64,000 nt of DNA from Anastrepha obliqua (lineage: Eukaryota > Arthropoda > Insecta > Diptera > Tephritidae), in NCBI RefSeq assembly GCF_027943255.1, contig NC_072892.1, forward strand, positions 125,195,792-125,259,791, in the 5' to 3' direction. The notes below the pieces were generated by a model. The model saw only the letters and a program-made list of their open reading frames with translations, was not told the DNA's origin and made no database searches. Positions 43,150 to 54,744 of this stretch are shown here, piece after piece (the stretch's first letter is position 1; every line of letters begins with the position of its first letter). Made by a program: the position numbers and the translations under genes.

Positions 43150-44040
43150 TGAGTTTTTGTTCTTCTTTCATAGCGTTACAACGCGGGATGCCGCAAAGCT
43201 TCCTTCAAAACAGATACTCCTCCAAAGCGGTCTATCTTGAGCTGTTGCTTCGTAGTTACGTATTCCCAACTTCTTAAGATCATGTTCCACTACGTCTATC
43301 CAACGGTTTCTCGGTCTGCCTTTGGCCTTCACGCCCATTAGCTTTCCTGTCAAGGCTTTCTTCACCGTACAGTCAGCAGGCATACGGATCACATGACCTA
43401 GCCATCTTATGCGCTGCGCTTTAACAAAACGTGCAACTGTCTCGTTCTGAGCTAGAACGTTCAGTTTAGAGTTCAATCGAATTCTGTAGGTACCATCATC
43501 CATTCTTATTGGGCCAAAGATCTTTCTTAAAATGTTTCTTGCAAATGTTTGCAATTTGCGCGCAGTCGTCAGCGTTAAGAGTCCATACCTCCCAACCATA
43601 CATTAGGATTCGTCGAATAAGCGTTTTGTATTTACATAGTTAACTTCGTAGTTTTTGACAAAAGTCGAGATTTGAACAAGTTAAGGTGGGCGTAATACAC
43701 TTTGTTGGCGTCGTTGATGCGATACCTGACTGTGGAAGTTGAATCACCGCTACATGCGAACATACATAACTCCTAGGTACTTAAAATGCTGCCCTGTTTC
43801 AGAATTATAGGCTGCCGCATGGAAATTTTGCATTTTGGAAAATTTCCTTTAAATCATTCCTATTTCTTGAGCAAATAGCGATATCATCTGTGTAAGCACA
43901 TACTAAATATATTTGGGTTGTTTTAATTATTAAGGTACCACCTTTGCTGACTTCCCTTACGACAAAGTGCAGCATCGAATTGAATATGACTGTTGATAAG
44001 GCATCACCTTGTTTAAGAAAGTATTAAGAAATTATTTAAA
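43150..44040 (-). pseudogene. LINE RT fragment with ADDIAI-type box
   Basis: Minus strand: 'QGDALSTVIFNSMLHFVVRE' and 'YTDDIAICSRN' (RT catalytic box, about 43870-44010), then '...YLGVMYVRM' region, 'KLQTFARNILRKIFGPIRMD', 'AQRIRWLGHVIRMPADCTVK', 'GRPRNRWIDVVEHDLKKLGI' (43168-43599). This is an RTE-like LINE, a second family distinct from the (GAA)n-tailed one. The aspartates of YTDD are still there, but shifts break the frame. Confidence 0.8.
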
Positions 44041-44068
44041 ATTAGTGATATGGTAATTATTAACTTTT

Positions 44069-44370
44069 GGCGGCCGCCGAATGGGTCGGTGCGTGACTAC
44101 CATTCGTAATTCACAGAGAGAACGTCGGTTCGAATCTCGGAGAAACACCAAAATTAAGAAAAACATTTTTCTTATAGCGGTCGCCCTCGGCAATGGCAAA
44201 CCTCCGAGTGTATTTCTGTCATGAAAAAGGTCCTCATAAAAATATCTGCCATTTGGAGTCGGCTTAAAACTGTAGGTCCCTCCATTTGTGGAACAACATC
44301 AAGACAAACACCACAAATAGAAGAAGGAGCTCGGCCAAACACCCAAAAAGGGTGTACGCGCCAATTATAA
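44069..44370 (+). mobile_element. tRNA-derived SINE (family 1), full length
   Basis: A head with tRNA-like pol III promoter: GGCGGCCGCCGAATGGGTCG (A-box region) and CGGTTCGAATCTCGG (B box, 44131-44145), about 60 bp apart. A 230-bp body follows and then 'GGGTGTACGCGCCAATTATA' at the 3' end with an A-rich tail. It serves as the reference for five other copies or pieces in the window. Transcribed, if at all, by RNA polymerase III and mobilised by a LINE partner (family knowledge). Confidence 0.9.
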
Positions 44371-44399
44371 AAAAATAAAAAATAAAATAAAATTTAGCA

Positions 44400-44907
44400 A
44401 ACTATTACCAAGAATTTCTTCTTTCCACTACTTTCTACCACTTCAAATACAAATTGAGTGTTCCTCTCTTCTAGAAATGCTTAACTTTTCGATACCTACC
44501 AGGCCCTTACCTAATAAATATCCGTTCCATTTGTATAGATGCAGAACAAATTCTGCCTGCAATGCTCGTATTGCTCGCTCTCTTCATGAACTGAATGAGA
44601 CTTCGACTTCTATTGAATTTGATTTTACTTTATCTAAGCTAAGTTTTACTGCTCAATTAAACTGTATATTGTAATACAGTTTTTTAATAACGAAATTTTT
44701 GTAATATTTATGAGTGAAAGAAAAATTGTTATTTAACTTAATTTTCTTTTTTTGTTAAATTTACTTTTGTAGTTCTTCTAGTATCGCTAGGGACCAAAAG
44801 GTCTACGCGTGGCTTAATGCCAACCAGGCTAACCTAACCTACTTTTGTAGTAAGTAGCCAGTAAGAACAATTGTTTACTAATTTCTAAATAAATAAATAA
44901 AAAAATA
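44400..44907 (+). mobile_element. LINE 3' end with (AAAT)n tail
   Basis: Plus strand ends an ORF '...IPTRPLPNKYPFHLYRCRTN', 'ARIARSLHELNE' (44477-44674), like the extreme C-terminus of Jockey/CR1-like ORF2. A 3'UTR follows (44675-44885) and then an AATAAATAAATAAA tail (44887-44904). Confidence 0.5.
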
Positions 44908-45349
44908 TGCGTCCCAACGAATTTGTTGTTGTATCAGTAGCACAACAACAAATCATCTTTATTTTATTGCTACCTTACCTCGCACTTTGAGGACAAAACA
45001 ATTTTATTCCCGTTTCATTTAGTATTTAATATTTTTACACCACTGTGGAACGCAAGTCTTTTGAAAATTTCCAACAATTATGTATGATTGTACCCTGGCA
45101 AATGTTAATGAACACCCAATTTTAAGGTTTCCTAAAACGTTGAATATTTAGGTGCGTTGACCCCATTTCAATACGATTTTCCAAACAGCCCAACTGAATG
45201 AGCGGAATTGTGTGTTGAATTCGATACTGCAACAAAAATATAGTCAACAAGTCAAATGGCAGAATGGCAGAAACGTCATAGGTGGACAAGTTAAAAATAT
45301 ACGAAAGAAATAAGCAAAGGAATTCCCACAAAACACTCGTCTGCTTGGT

Positions 45350-45779
45350 AGCTGCTTGTTGTGTTTACAAACGAGTGACCGTGGCAGGGGGCAGCGCTCA
45401 AACATGTTTGAGTGCTATTTGAGAGACCACATTAAAGAGAGTACCACCGTGTGTGCATGTTCGGTGTTGGGCATGTTGATAGCTAATTCCATTTGCGTCT
45501 ACAACCGTTGCGTCGAGTCTTGTTCGAAGCGTGTACGTGTGCAGTTCGAAAGTACGGCCGGCCAATTTGTGGATTTATTTTTATTTTAAGTGAAATTAAA
45601 AATTGAAATCGAATTGTGAGCAAACGAAATAAGTATGTAATAAATAAGAATTGAAAATTTGTCGTGAATTATTTGCAAAGAAATGGCGAGAATTTAAGTG
45701 GAAACAATAATAAATAAATGCAAATTTGTTGAAGTGTAAAACAATTTGAAATCTAATAAGCAAAGAAATCCTATGCAAA
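45350..45779 (+). other. Possible promoter-proximal 5'UTR exon
   Basis: Non-repetitive, relatively G+C-rich DNA (45350-45580) grades into an A-rich tract with few starts (45590-45779), which ends CAAA|GTGAGT, a strong splice donor (GT at 45780-45781). The shape is that of a fly promoter plus first non-coding exon. It could belong to Fps85D, whose coding exon lies 11.6 kb downstream on the same strand; this link is inference. The open frame at 45356-45589 has no domain. Confidence 0.3.
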
Positions 45780-45954
45780 GTGAGTTGTTAATAACAACAA
45801 TGGAGTGTCAGAGCGGCCCCGCGTGCCCGTTAAATACCGTCGCTGCTTCTTTAAAATTATTCGCACGCGTGATTAAGCAAATCTAATGTGACATTTTATG
45901 GGTCGAAGTTGATTTTTTTTTTGTTTAATATGAGTTCAAAATTATTTAAAAAAA

Positions 45955-46212
45955 ATGCATAAAGTGAGCTTTACTTCTTCGGTAGTGATGCGAAAAATTT
46001 TCGTTAGTAATTGCGAGGAACGCCGCGCACAGCCACCAGTGGCAGTTTTACGTTTTGTAGCTTTGCTATTGCCACTTTCGGTGTGGTGCATCCTCGCGTG
46101 TGTACATTCTGAGTTAACAAATATTGACAGCTTGGAGTGCCAACAAAAGCGCAGACAGCCACAAACACAGCTACACCCTATAAATGAACAAATCAAAGAA
46201 GAAAAATCATAA
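45955..46212 (+). CDS. Hypothetical 85-residue ORF with hydrophobic segment
   Basis: Starts MHKVSFTSSVVMRKIFVSNC, has a hydrophobic stretch at about residues 31-50 (VLRFVALLLPLSVWCILACV) and a polar, Gln/Lys-rich C-terminus. It could be read as an internal signal anchor, but no family is recognised. It lies in the non-repetitive region after the candidate UTR exon. Codon use is not distinctive; chance is quite possible. Confidence 0.15.
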   Translation: MHKVSFTSSVVMRKIFVSNCEERRAQPPVAVLRFVALLLPLSVWCILACVHSELTNIDSLECQQKRRQPQTQLHPINEQIKEEKS

Positions 46213-47632
46213 AAAAAAATATTTAATTTTTTTCTAAATCCTCTTTTTTATATTTATTATATCGTGAAACCCATTTTTTCTTTCCTTTTAATATTATGCC
46301 GCATTTCGGTTTTCAAGTTTTTTATCGCTGATTGAACGCAAGATTTATTTGCTGCTTGATATTTTTGGATGACCTGTCCCGCCCGTCCGCTTCTCCGCTA
46401 CCTTTTTAACGCTTGCTGTTTGCAGCATTTCTTTGTTGTTGTTCCCGTTCGGTTATGGTGCTTTGTGTATTTATTGTCCCGCTGTTGGTCTGCCTGTCGT
46501 TGGTGTTGTTGTTACCGTTGCCATCGCCGTTCTAGTGTTTGTGCCTAACCCGTTTTCACACAACCAGCTACAAAGTGGCGACCTGTGACGGCAAAGCATA
46601 AGCAACCGTATCTCAGAGATACACAACAGACCAGCAGACAGTCAGCGAGGCAGGGTGGAGTTCGGCCAAGCAAACAAACAGCCATAAAAAAGCAGCCACC
46701 AGTCAAGCAATCTTAAAGCTGTGCTCCTGCCACTCCATTCATGTGCATGTGTATGTGTGTGCCTCAGTACATATTAGTGTAAATCTCCAAAGGCGCGCGG
46801 GTACAACTGTGTGTGTCTTCTAGTGTGGTGCGCTTATTGTGTTTATGATGTTTATTTTTGTTTGCTTGCGTGCCTACTTACGTATATACATATCCACCTA
46901 CCTACCTACCTATCTGCTTACCAACCTCTTCCCAGCCATCTGGCTGTACTTTACCTTCCTTACTTGCACCAGCTTTATTCATTGTTGGTTGTTATTGCTT
47001 TTATATCTTAGCATAGTTGTTTGTATGCTGGAAAAACAAGTTTTTTGAAAACATCAGCAACATGTTGAAGCATAACAAAGGCAACAACACAACAACATAA
47101 CAACACGACGCCAACAATATTGGTGTAAGGAACAATAATGCAGCTAAACATGGGCTAGCAAAAGCAAACAGCAAGAACAACAAAAATAACATAAACAACA
47201 CCACATCGAAAAAGGCTTAGAGTTCAAGTGAAGTCGAAGAAGATTTGGGTTAAAAATATATATCTTTATCATATAAAAACGCCACCTTAGCCCATGTTTT
47301 TGGTGCGTGGTATATTAGTGATTGGTGCATAGTCGCGTTTCTAATCTCACGGACGTTTTTGGTTGTTAACTGTCGCCCCTCGTCAAACAATGTCGAATCA
47401 TCGAGTGAATTTTTGCGATGTAAATCCATGCAATAAAAACTCTTTGCCGATTGGAGGCATTGAAGAACTGAGTAGGAACTCGACTTAAGCTCTCAGCCTA
47501 TGTAACATTGCTGTAATCAAAAAGTAACTGTTAAGTGCTCACAACTTATACTAACCATAACCATAGCCGCAACATTGCAGCAATTGTCGATTGGCCACGC
47601 CGTAACCATAAACAGCTGATATTAAAGTAGAA
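46213..47632. other. Non-repetitive and simple-repeat non-coding DNA
   Basis: 46350-46760 looks unique and contains AAAAGCAGCCACCAGT (46688-46703), shared with 38644. 46810-47050 has TACC/TATG-like simple sequence; 47050-47200 is CAACAA-rich. No gene supported. Confidence 0.4.
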
Positions 47633-48353
47633 TTAAGGGGGTAGTAAAATACCATTTTTTTCATTTTTTTTTTTTTTTAAATTATTCGATAACATCTTAA
47701 GATTATTGTGTGAAAGTTTGAAGTGCATTAGAGTAAAATTGACAAAGACACAAAGGATTAAGTATCTACCTCTCCAACCGGATTTCACGCTGCCGAAAAT
47801 CTTTAAACGCGTTTTTCTCACACTTGCCTTTTTTACGGTCGGTGTCCACTGTAGATTCATATCTACTGCACCGATTCTTTTCAAATTTGGTTTTTTTGTT
47901 TCTTTACTTTATTCACGAGGTAATGACGTCGAGTTTTTTTTTTTTTTAAATTTTGTCATATTTTAAAACAACAAAGTTTTCAAGTTTTTTTTATGAAAAA
48001 TCGGTGTTTTGACTTCAAAGCGCTTTAAAAAATTAAAAAAAAAAAAAAAATTCGACGTTGTTACCTGCGAAACTTTATTAGCTGATGAAATCAATTTGGT
48101 TTTTTGATTTTAGTTGATCCAGTAATGAGTTCTGAGGGACACCGCAATAAAACTTTTGTATGAGACGTCCGCGAAGATTCGCTGCCACCAACTCATTTCT
48201 TCATAAAAATCAATGAAAATTTCACACAATATTCTTTAAATATGACTTTATAATGAAGTAATTTTAAAATTTTGAATAAATCAACTGTGTCGACAAAAAA
48301 AATTTCGAAAAATATGCTTGTTTTACACCGAATTAACCATACTACCCCCTTAA
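47633..48353. mobile_element. TTAA-flanked MITE, family A, copy 2
   Basis: Nearly identical to 808-1522 and in the same orientation. It begins TTAAGGGGGTAGTA, after which the left end differs from copy 1, and ends ACCATACTACCCCCTTAA at 48336-48353. The core motif lies at 47802-47820. The few substitutions seen (for example ACAA/TCAA near 48090) mean recent spread. Confidence 0.85.
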
Positions 48354-48414
48354 TGACAACTTTTGTATTTTTTAATAAAAACACGGATAATTTTCCACTA
48401 AGTTTATTAAGCGG

Positions 48415-48968
48415 TTAGGGGTAGTCAGATCGCTGTTTATGAGGAGCCCAGAAGTTCCTTGCGGAAATCATCACAAGTCCTCGGGGATTCATCTATAATC
48501 AATGGGACAAAAAAATTTAGTTTTATTATTTAATAGAAAATCTTGTGCTTGGCCAAAGCTTTTTTTTCAAAATTAACAATATGGTGCCCTCAGGAAATAT
48601 TTTTCAGGCTTTCAAGAAAAAACCGACAATTGATTGTTTAAAAAAATCGAAATTTTTGAAAGAAAATCCTTCGATCATGCACGAGTTTTTTATGTTTTTC
48701 AAAAGCTGTATAAATTTATTTGAAATCTACCAAGCGGTTTTTAACTTACAGTGATCACCAGTTCAAAAAACATAGTTTTGGAAAAAACTCATTTAAAGTT
48801 TTGCTATCTGTTCCGGAGCGCCCGAGCGGCCTTTGTTAATTCTTGAATAATTCGAAAAGTATTTGTCGGTTTCACTTCAAATTTTCACATAATATTTTTA
48901 AGATATTCTACTTCAAGAAATTGCAAAAAAAAAAAATTAAATTTTTTGATAATTCTGACTACCCCTTA
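48415..48968. mobile_element. MITE, family B (GGGGTAGTCAG ends)
   Basis: Left end TTAGGGGTAGTCAG (48415-48428); right end CTGACTACCCCTTA (48955-48968), reversed TAAGGGGTAGTCAG. Inverted 11-14 bp ends with TTA(A/G)-type flanks. Non-coding. The diverged core motif TGGAAAAAACTCATTTAAAG is at 48779-48798. It lies only 61 bp from the preceding family A copy. Confidence 0.7.
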
Positions 48969-49984
48969 GCTTTAGGGGCTAAAAAGGGAGAAATTAAAAA
49001 TCGCTCTTGATTTAAGGATATTTTGATTCTGAATTTCGATTTATCATTTATTTAATGAAAAAATCATTATGGAGGAATTTCCAATGAACCAGAGTAATTC
49101 TGCATTTCAGAATCAAAACTAATTTCTTGTTTTCGGTTTTTTAATAGCTTGTATACGTATATCGATTTAACTAAATTTACACATTTTTTTTATTTCAATT
49201 ATTAAAAATATTTCTAATTTGATTTCACCAAATTATTTATTACATTTTTTATATTTTTATATTTTAAAATTTTTTTTAAATAATTAATATACATATTTTC
49301 TAAGTTCTCTTTTTTATTTTGCTCTGCTATAGTATAGTTTCCAGTCAAAAAAATCGTATTGTTTTATGTTTTTCAAAACTTTTGAACCAGAACAATGTTT
49401 GCAATTTTGAACGTTCAATTTTCGTAATTATTTTATTTTGTCGCAATTAATAATTTTTTGCGCTCTTTTAACGTGTTAGAGTAGTTCACGCTTAGTCGGA
49501 CATGCTAATTTTCTAAAAACGAAATATCATAAATTACGCTAAACGAAATTGATAAAATTACTTACCAGCAATATTAATGAAAATTCGCTTAGCGCGATAA
49601 CACATTAAAGCGGAGAAAAATAAATACCATAAAAATCGACAAAATGCAAAGAAACAGAAAATTGGATAATTGTTAAACGAAATTTGTTTTTTTGTTTTTA
49701 TTAATAAGCACACATTTTTTTTCAATACATATTACGGGGATGTGATTATATATATATTTTTTTTTTTTGTTTTTTATATTTCTTTATTATTTCACTTGGG
49801 AACCTAGGGCGTCAACAAAACATTTATATCTTATTTTATTAATTGCGTTTCTATTTGCGACATCCAACGTTTTGTTAACTACTTCTAAATACGATAGTTA
49901 GATTAGGTTTAGGTTCTTCTAATATATGATAATTTTGCACCCACGAAATTTCTAATTGCTTCAATTTTGCATAATTAAAAAAGC
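48969..49984. other. Very AT-rich non-coding DNA
   Basis: Long A/T tracts, especially 49140-49800. No gene or element recognised. Confidence 0.5.
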
Positions 49985-51830
49985 GTTGGAAGCAAAAGAG
50001 CACACTCTTGGTGAGTTTATGGACATTGAAGAAGCTTTTGACAACGCTACCTATGATTCTATGTGCTCTTCTATATGAAGTAAAGGAGTAAAAGAAGTCA
50101 TTGTCGGATGGATTCACTCCATGCCATCCAAGAGACTACTTATCACAGATGGAGAAATGATGAAGGAGTCAAGGTTAAGGCTAAGAAGGGCTGCCCATAA
50201 GTCGGTGTACTCTCGCTTCTACTTTGATACATTGCTGTGGACTCTTTTCCTAATAATCTGCAGGAAATTAGACACATCCAAGCTTATGTGGATGAGGTGT
50301 ACGTATTAATCTCAGGACGGTAGTTAGAAGCTGTATGCAATAAAATGCAGGTAGCTCTAAACAAGATTGAGTATTCGTGCAAATTGTATAGACTTTCGGT
50401 GAAGTACCTTGGTACTATTCTCTTGGAAACGCAATATGGAAGGCCGGTTACTATTCACTTAGAAAGGAGTAATACTGCAACTGTCTTCTGAAGTCAAATA
50501 CTTGGAAGTAATCCTAGATGTAAGATGATCTAGAAGAGGCATGCCGATCAGAAGGTCTCTCGAAGACCAAAAGTCTTCTGGCAGTGCAAGACAACCTTTG
50601 GAAAGACATGGGGTCTAAGACCGGCGATAGTGCACTGGCTGTGCACCACCCAGATTAGACCAACTATTACATACGACTCTCTAGTCTGGTGGAAGGCTAC
50701 TATGGTTTGTACTTAACCCCTTGCTAGACTACAGAGAAGTGTGAGCTTGGGTATCATAGAGGCTATGAGTACGACATCTGGCGATGCGCTTAATGTCATC
50801 CTGAACTTGTAATATCTAGATTTTAAAATTCAAGAAGAAGTGATGAAGGCGGCCTACAGGCTCAGGCTAAATGTAGTCTGGGGAAATGTAGAAAACATGG
50901 GCCACTATCAGATATGTTACCATTTATCGGAGCGGTGCACACTGTTCTCGATACCAGCGGACAATCGGGTGCCTTACGTTAGCTTCGTTAGGAAGTATGA
51001 TGTTTTGATCCCAAATAGAAATCAATGGTTAAGTCGAGATAACCTATTAATAGGACTTCAGCACACTTTCTACACCACTAAGACCAGCGTTGGTAGTGGA
51101 TTTGCATGGTACTTAGACGTATACACTAAGTACTCCTACGCTGCAGGACAGATGGTTACGGGTTTCTTCATGGAAGTCTATGCAATCTTGAATGTAGCAT
51201 AGTGGCTAATCGAGAAAAAGTGGCGGGGTAGTTATATTGGAATTTTTAGTGACAGTCAAGCTGCACTAATAGACCTTGCTAACCCAAGCTGCTCTTTGAA
51301 ATTAGTCACTGAATGTAAGACAAAATTGAATAGTGTCGCAAAAACAAATAAAATGTGTCTTATTATAGATGCCTGGACATTATGGTATTACAGGGAACGA
51401 GTTGGCTTATCAACTGGCTAATGAAGGCTCTGCATGTATAGCATATATAGGAGCTGAACCTCTTCTAGTTGCCATTTCTGCATCGATTTAACTATAGATT
51501 AACGATTTCATGAGGTCTACTCGTAGAAGACGTTGGTCTGAGTTGAGTTTCTGCGAAGTAGCCAAGCGCTTTGTGAAAAAACCAAACAGGAAATCTGTGA
51601 CTTTTCTTCTAAACCGTAGTAGGAAGGACCTGAGAGTACTGGTGGGTGTAATCGGAGGGCAAAGCGCCAGTGGTCAGTATATGAGTACCATGGAAATCAT
51701 TGACGACCCAATATGGCAATTCTGCCGTGAGAATGAAGACACTGCAGAGCATTTTTCTTTAGCTGTCCGGCGTTTTTGTAGAATTAAAAATAAGCTATTG
51801 GGGTGTGATGTACTGAGTACGGACTAAGTG
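49985..51830 (+). pseudogene. I-type retrotransposon ORF2, RT to C-terminus
   Basis: Plus strand: 'EHTLGEFMDIEEAFDNATYD' (RT, about 50007-50070), 'GWIHSMPSKRLLITDGEMMK', a 'KKGCPQGG'-type box read out of frame near 50185-50215, 'LLWTLF', then '...VKYLEVILDV', 'AYRLRLNVVWGNVENM', RNase H 'GIFSDSQAALIDLANPSCSL' (about 51237-51300), and a C-terminal 'SQYMSTMEIIDDPIWQFCRE' with 'AEHFSLAVRRF' in place of the Cys/His region. Many stops. It is the longest I-type remnant on this strand. Confidence 0.75.
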
Positions 51831-53620
51831 CATACTCTTCCTCTTCCGGGCCTCTTAAGATTCATCACTGAATCTAAAAGATCCGCGGAAGAGTGACATC
51901 AAACCAATTTTTCAGTCTTACCATCCATATAATATCTATTATGTCCCTCTATTTCTTCCACTGTAATCTTTCCGGTTGTTGTACAATGGACTTCCAGATT
52001 ACCCACAAATCTAAGCTAAGCTAAAGTAATAGGGGCTTCCATACATCCGTGAACATTTGAATTTCAGATTTTATTACTGCTTAGTACTTGGATTGTATCA
52101 TATTTGAAGTACGCTAAAGGGTTTTGCAAAATTTATATTAACGCAATTAAGCTTTCGGGGCAACTTTTTTCAGGTTTTTTATGTCAATATCCATTGATCC
52201 TAGAAAAAGCTCTATTTAACACAAATTCTAGGAAAAAGATTTAAGTTTAATAGTATATTTTTTAAAAATTGCTAAACTGAATTAAAAACAAAAAACTCAA
52301 ATATTATCCAAAGGAGTAATCAAAAGTCATAAAAACATATTTTTTATTAAAGTCGGAAGTGTTCGTCACGAAATGCGAAAAGTATAAAAAATATGTTTTG
52401 CTTTTCTTGACTTCGAAAATATTGTCCCTCAGCAAGTATCAGTGAAGTAAGTTGTATTAGCCAATAGTGATAGAGTTGGCTCTGTGCTCCGTCAAAATCG
52501 CTTAGGCGATTATCGCGCCAATCAAGGAGAAGAAGCTGAAACCGTCAACGAGGTCCTAGAAAATTAGTGGCGAAGCCAGCTATGGTAGTCGCATAAATGA
52601 AATCGTGTGCCATAACTAATGGAAATGCTTATTATTTCGAACAAACCAATAATTCATGTATACTAAGTTGAAAATGAATTAAACCCTACAAAAATTCACC
52701 AATCCTGCCTCCTACCTTAGTACCTTAGTTGTATTTTTCTACTAAAACATGAATTCCACTTGAGTTAAATAATTACATTTGCGTAACTGCCCCATGGTTT
52801 TTGCATTACTCACATTTTTCAAAAGCTAATTATTTTACACTCACACACGCACATTTTGTTGTTGCTTTCCTCACTCATCTTTTTGCAATATATGCTCGGG
52901 GGTAATAATTTTCGCAAATTCGCAAAATTGGCAAGTGTTTCAATATACTCACACTCATTATGCTCCAGCCGCTGACTTGGGTAATAAATGAGCCGTACAG
53001 TGTCAAAAAAAAAGCAACAACAACAACAAGCGTTCATATTATTGACATGGCAGAAATGCAAGAAAGTAAAGTGCACAGTGTAATTGAAATGAAGCGAAAT
53101 GCAATGAAGTGTCGAAATATTCAGCGAAGCAAAAGCAGAAAATAATGCAAATTAGCAGAAAAAATGTGAAAGTTTACAAAAATAAAGTGTACAAAATACT
53201 TACTTACGTGTGCTCCATATATACATACATGTATATATTTTAATACAAAAAAGCTAAAAATTTTGACAATAATTTTGAGTGAAACTTTGTTGTTTTGCTG
53301 ATCAAATGTTTTTGGAACTTTGTTTTTCTATTTCTTCCATTCGCAAATTTTTGCTTTTAAAATTTTGTAGTCAGTGGTTTTTTGGCATGATTTAGTATCA
53401 TATTTTCGAAACTGCGTGTTTTAATGTTTATGTTGTTAGGCGAACGAACGCATTTACTATATCTATACTATTTTGCTCTTTGTTTAATTTTATGTTTAAT
53501 TTATGATATTCGGCGTGCTTTCTTAAAATTTTTTTTCTTTGAGGCCTATACAAAATATATCTGTACAAAATGTATCAGCTAAAAGGAAAACTGGGAATAC
53601 GGGAATAAATGCAAATCAAT
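51831..53620. other. Mostly unassigned non-coding DNA
   Basis: Apart from the LINE 3' end at 52489-52537, nothing is recognised. 52950-53200 is A-rich and start-poor, reminiscent of a 5'UTR, but no splice or promoter signal is convincing. Confidence 0.4.
52489..52537 (+). mobile_element. RTE-like LINE, 3' terminus only (copy 5)
   Basis: 'CGTCAAAATCGCTTAGGCGATTATCGCGCCAATC' followed by a GAGAAGAAG tail matches the last 45 bp of the family at 18664-18921; no coding part is attached. Confidence 0.75.
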
Positions 53621-53629
53621 GCAGATTAT

Positions 53630-53907
53630 TCGTTGTAAAGTGGTCCGAGCAATGCCCAATTGCTGAGAACGGCAATTTTGGGATGTCCTTGGCGACGCCT
53701 TGGTCGGTTTTGATTTGGCCTCTTTGGATTTGAAAGAGCATCACCAGTCGAAAACCTTTCGTACAAACGTTTAATGGTGTTTTTAGAAGGCGCACTTTTC
53801 ACATTATTTAATTTTTTATACACACGTTGAGTTTTTACAATTGACTTCTTTTGTTGAATGTAAATTTCAACAATTTGGGAGCGTTCGCGTGGCGTGTACT
53901 GTTCCAT
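53630..53907 (-). pseudogene. Mariner-like transposase N-terminal fragment
   Basis: Minus strand from ATG at 53907: 'MEQYTPRERSQIVEIYIQQK', 'KSIVKTQRVYKKLNNVKSAP', 'SKNTIKRLYERF', 'GDALSNPKRPNQNRPRRRQG'. This is the helix-turn-helix half and basic linker of a mariner-like transposase. The catalytic domain is absent. A probable element end lies just upstream at 53980-54023. Confidence 0.75.
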
Positions 53908-53979
53908 GGTAAAAATCTGCTTGGACTGACGCTTTCAACGCGGTATGTCATTAAGTGATCTGACGTCCCTGTCAAAAGA

Positions 53980-54023
53980 TACAGGGTTGCCAGATGGGTC
54001 CGTCGAATATTGGCAACCCTGTA
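53980..54023. repeat. Perfect 13-bp inverted repeat, possible element end
   Basis: TACAGGGTTGCCA (53980-53992) and TGGCAACCCTGTA (54011-54023) with an 18-nt loop. It starts 73 bp upstream of the transposase ATG at 53907, where the terminal repeat of that element should be. Confidence 0.65.
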
Positions 54024-54239
54024 TAAAAAATCACGTGACTCAAAGTACAATGAAAAAAAATTGCTCCACGGTGGGCATCATTTCTCTTTGAAATGTTGAT
54101 AGATCTGTAAAAAGTAAAAAGATTCTTGTAAAATAAAGTTGTGGTTATAGTTGTGGATCCGGATTTTCGAAATGTTCAATAAATTTGCAATTTACGGCAA
54201 TTTAATAAAAAGTATGCATTTTACGCCATAAATGTCACG

Positions 54240-54335
54240 CTTTAATTAAAAACTGTATGAGTTATCATGCAGATCGTGCCGGAAAAAGTAGTTTTGAGAA
54301 AAAGGAGCTTAAATTTTCTGCCTCAAACGAAGAAC
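54240..54335 (+). repeat. MITE-core-like fragment
   Basis: GAGTTATCATGCAGATCGTG, then TAGTTTTGAGAAAAAGGAGC and TTAAATTTT (54289-54317), resembles the conserved core of the MITEs at 59284-59952 and 6469-7199. No terminal repeats were found around it. Confidence 0.4.
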
Positions 54336-54374
54336 AGCTAACTGTGCGCATCAAACTCTCGTCGGGCAATTATA

Positions 54375-54740
54375 TTTTCTACCGTAACTTTGTTTCCACC
54401 AAACCAGGCATCCATACGTTAAAATTGGAACCACTACGTTGTACGTGCAAAGCACGACCTGTGGCTTGAGTCCTCATTTTTTGCCGATCATAGCTTTCCA
54501 GGAGTGGAAAGCTATACTGGTCTTTTTCACCCGACTTTCAATGCTTAGCTTCGAATAAAGTTTGAAGTCAAGCATCACTCCAATATACCCAAGTTCCGCT
54601 GAAAACGGTAGAACGTGCTTATATTTATATTTTCTGGTAAATAGCTCCGTTTTATCAAAGTTAGCTCTGAGGCCGCAACTGGCAGCCCAGCGACTGAGTA
54701 CTGCCAATGAGCTGTTAGATAATTTCATGACATTTATTTT
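54375..54740 (-). pseudogene. I-type RT fragment
   Basis: Minus strand: 'LSNSSLAVLSRWAASCGLRA', 'NFDKTELFTRKYKYKHVLPF', 'SAELGYIGVMLDFKLYSKLS', 'IESRVKKTSIAFHSWKAMIG', then in another frame 'KPQVVLCTYNVVVPILTYG'. This is the RT palm-to-thumb stretch of an I/LOA-type ORF2. Surrounding parts are absent. Confidence 0.75.
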
Positions 54741-54744
54741 TTGA

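Noticed and set aside
46811..47048. Cys/Leu/Tyr-rich frames
   Set aside because: They fall in TACC/TATG-like simple sequence with two overlapping frames of equal length.
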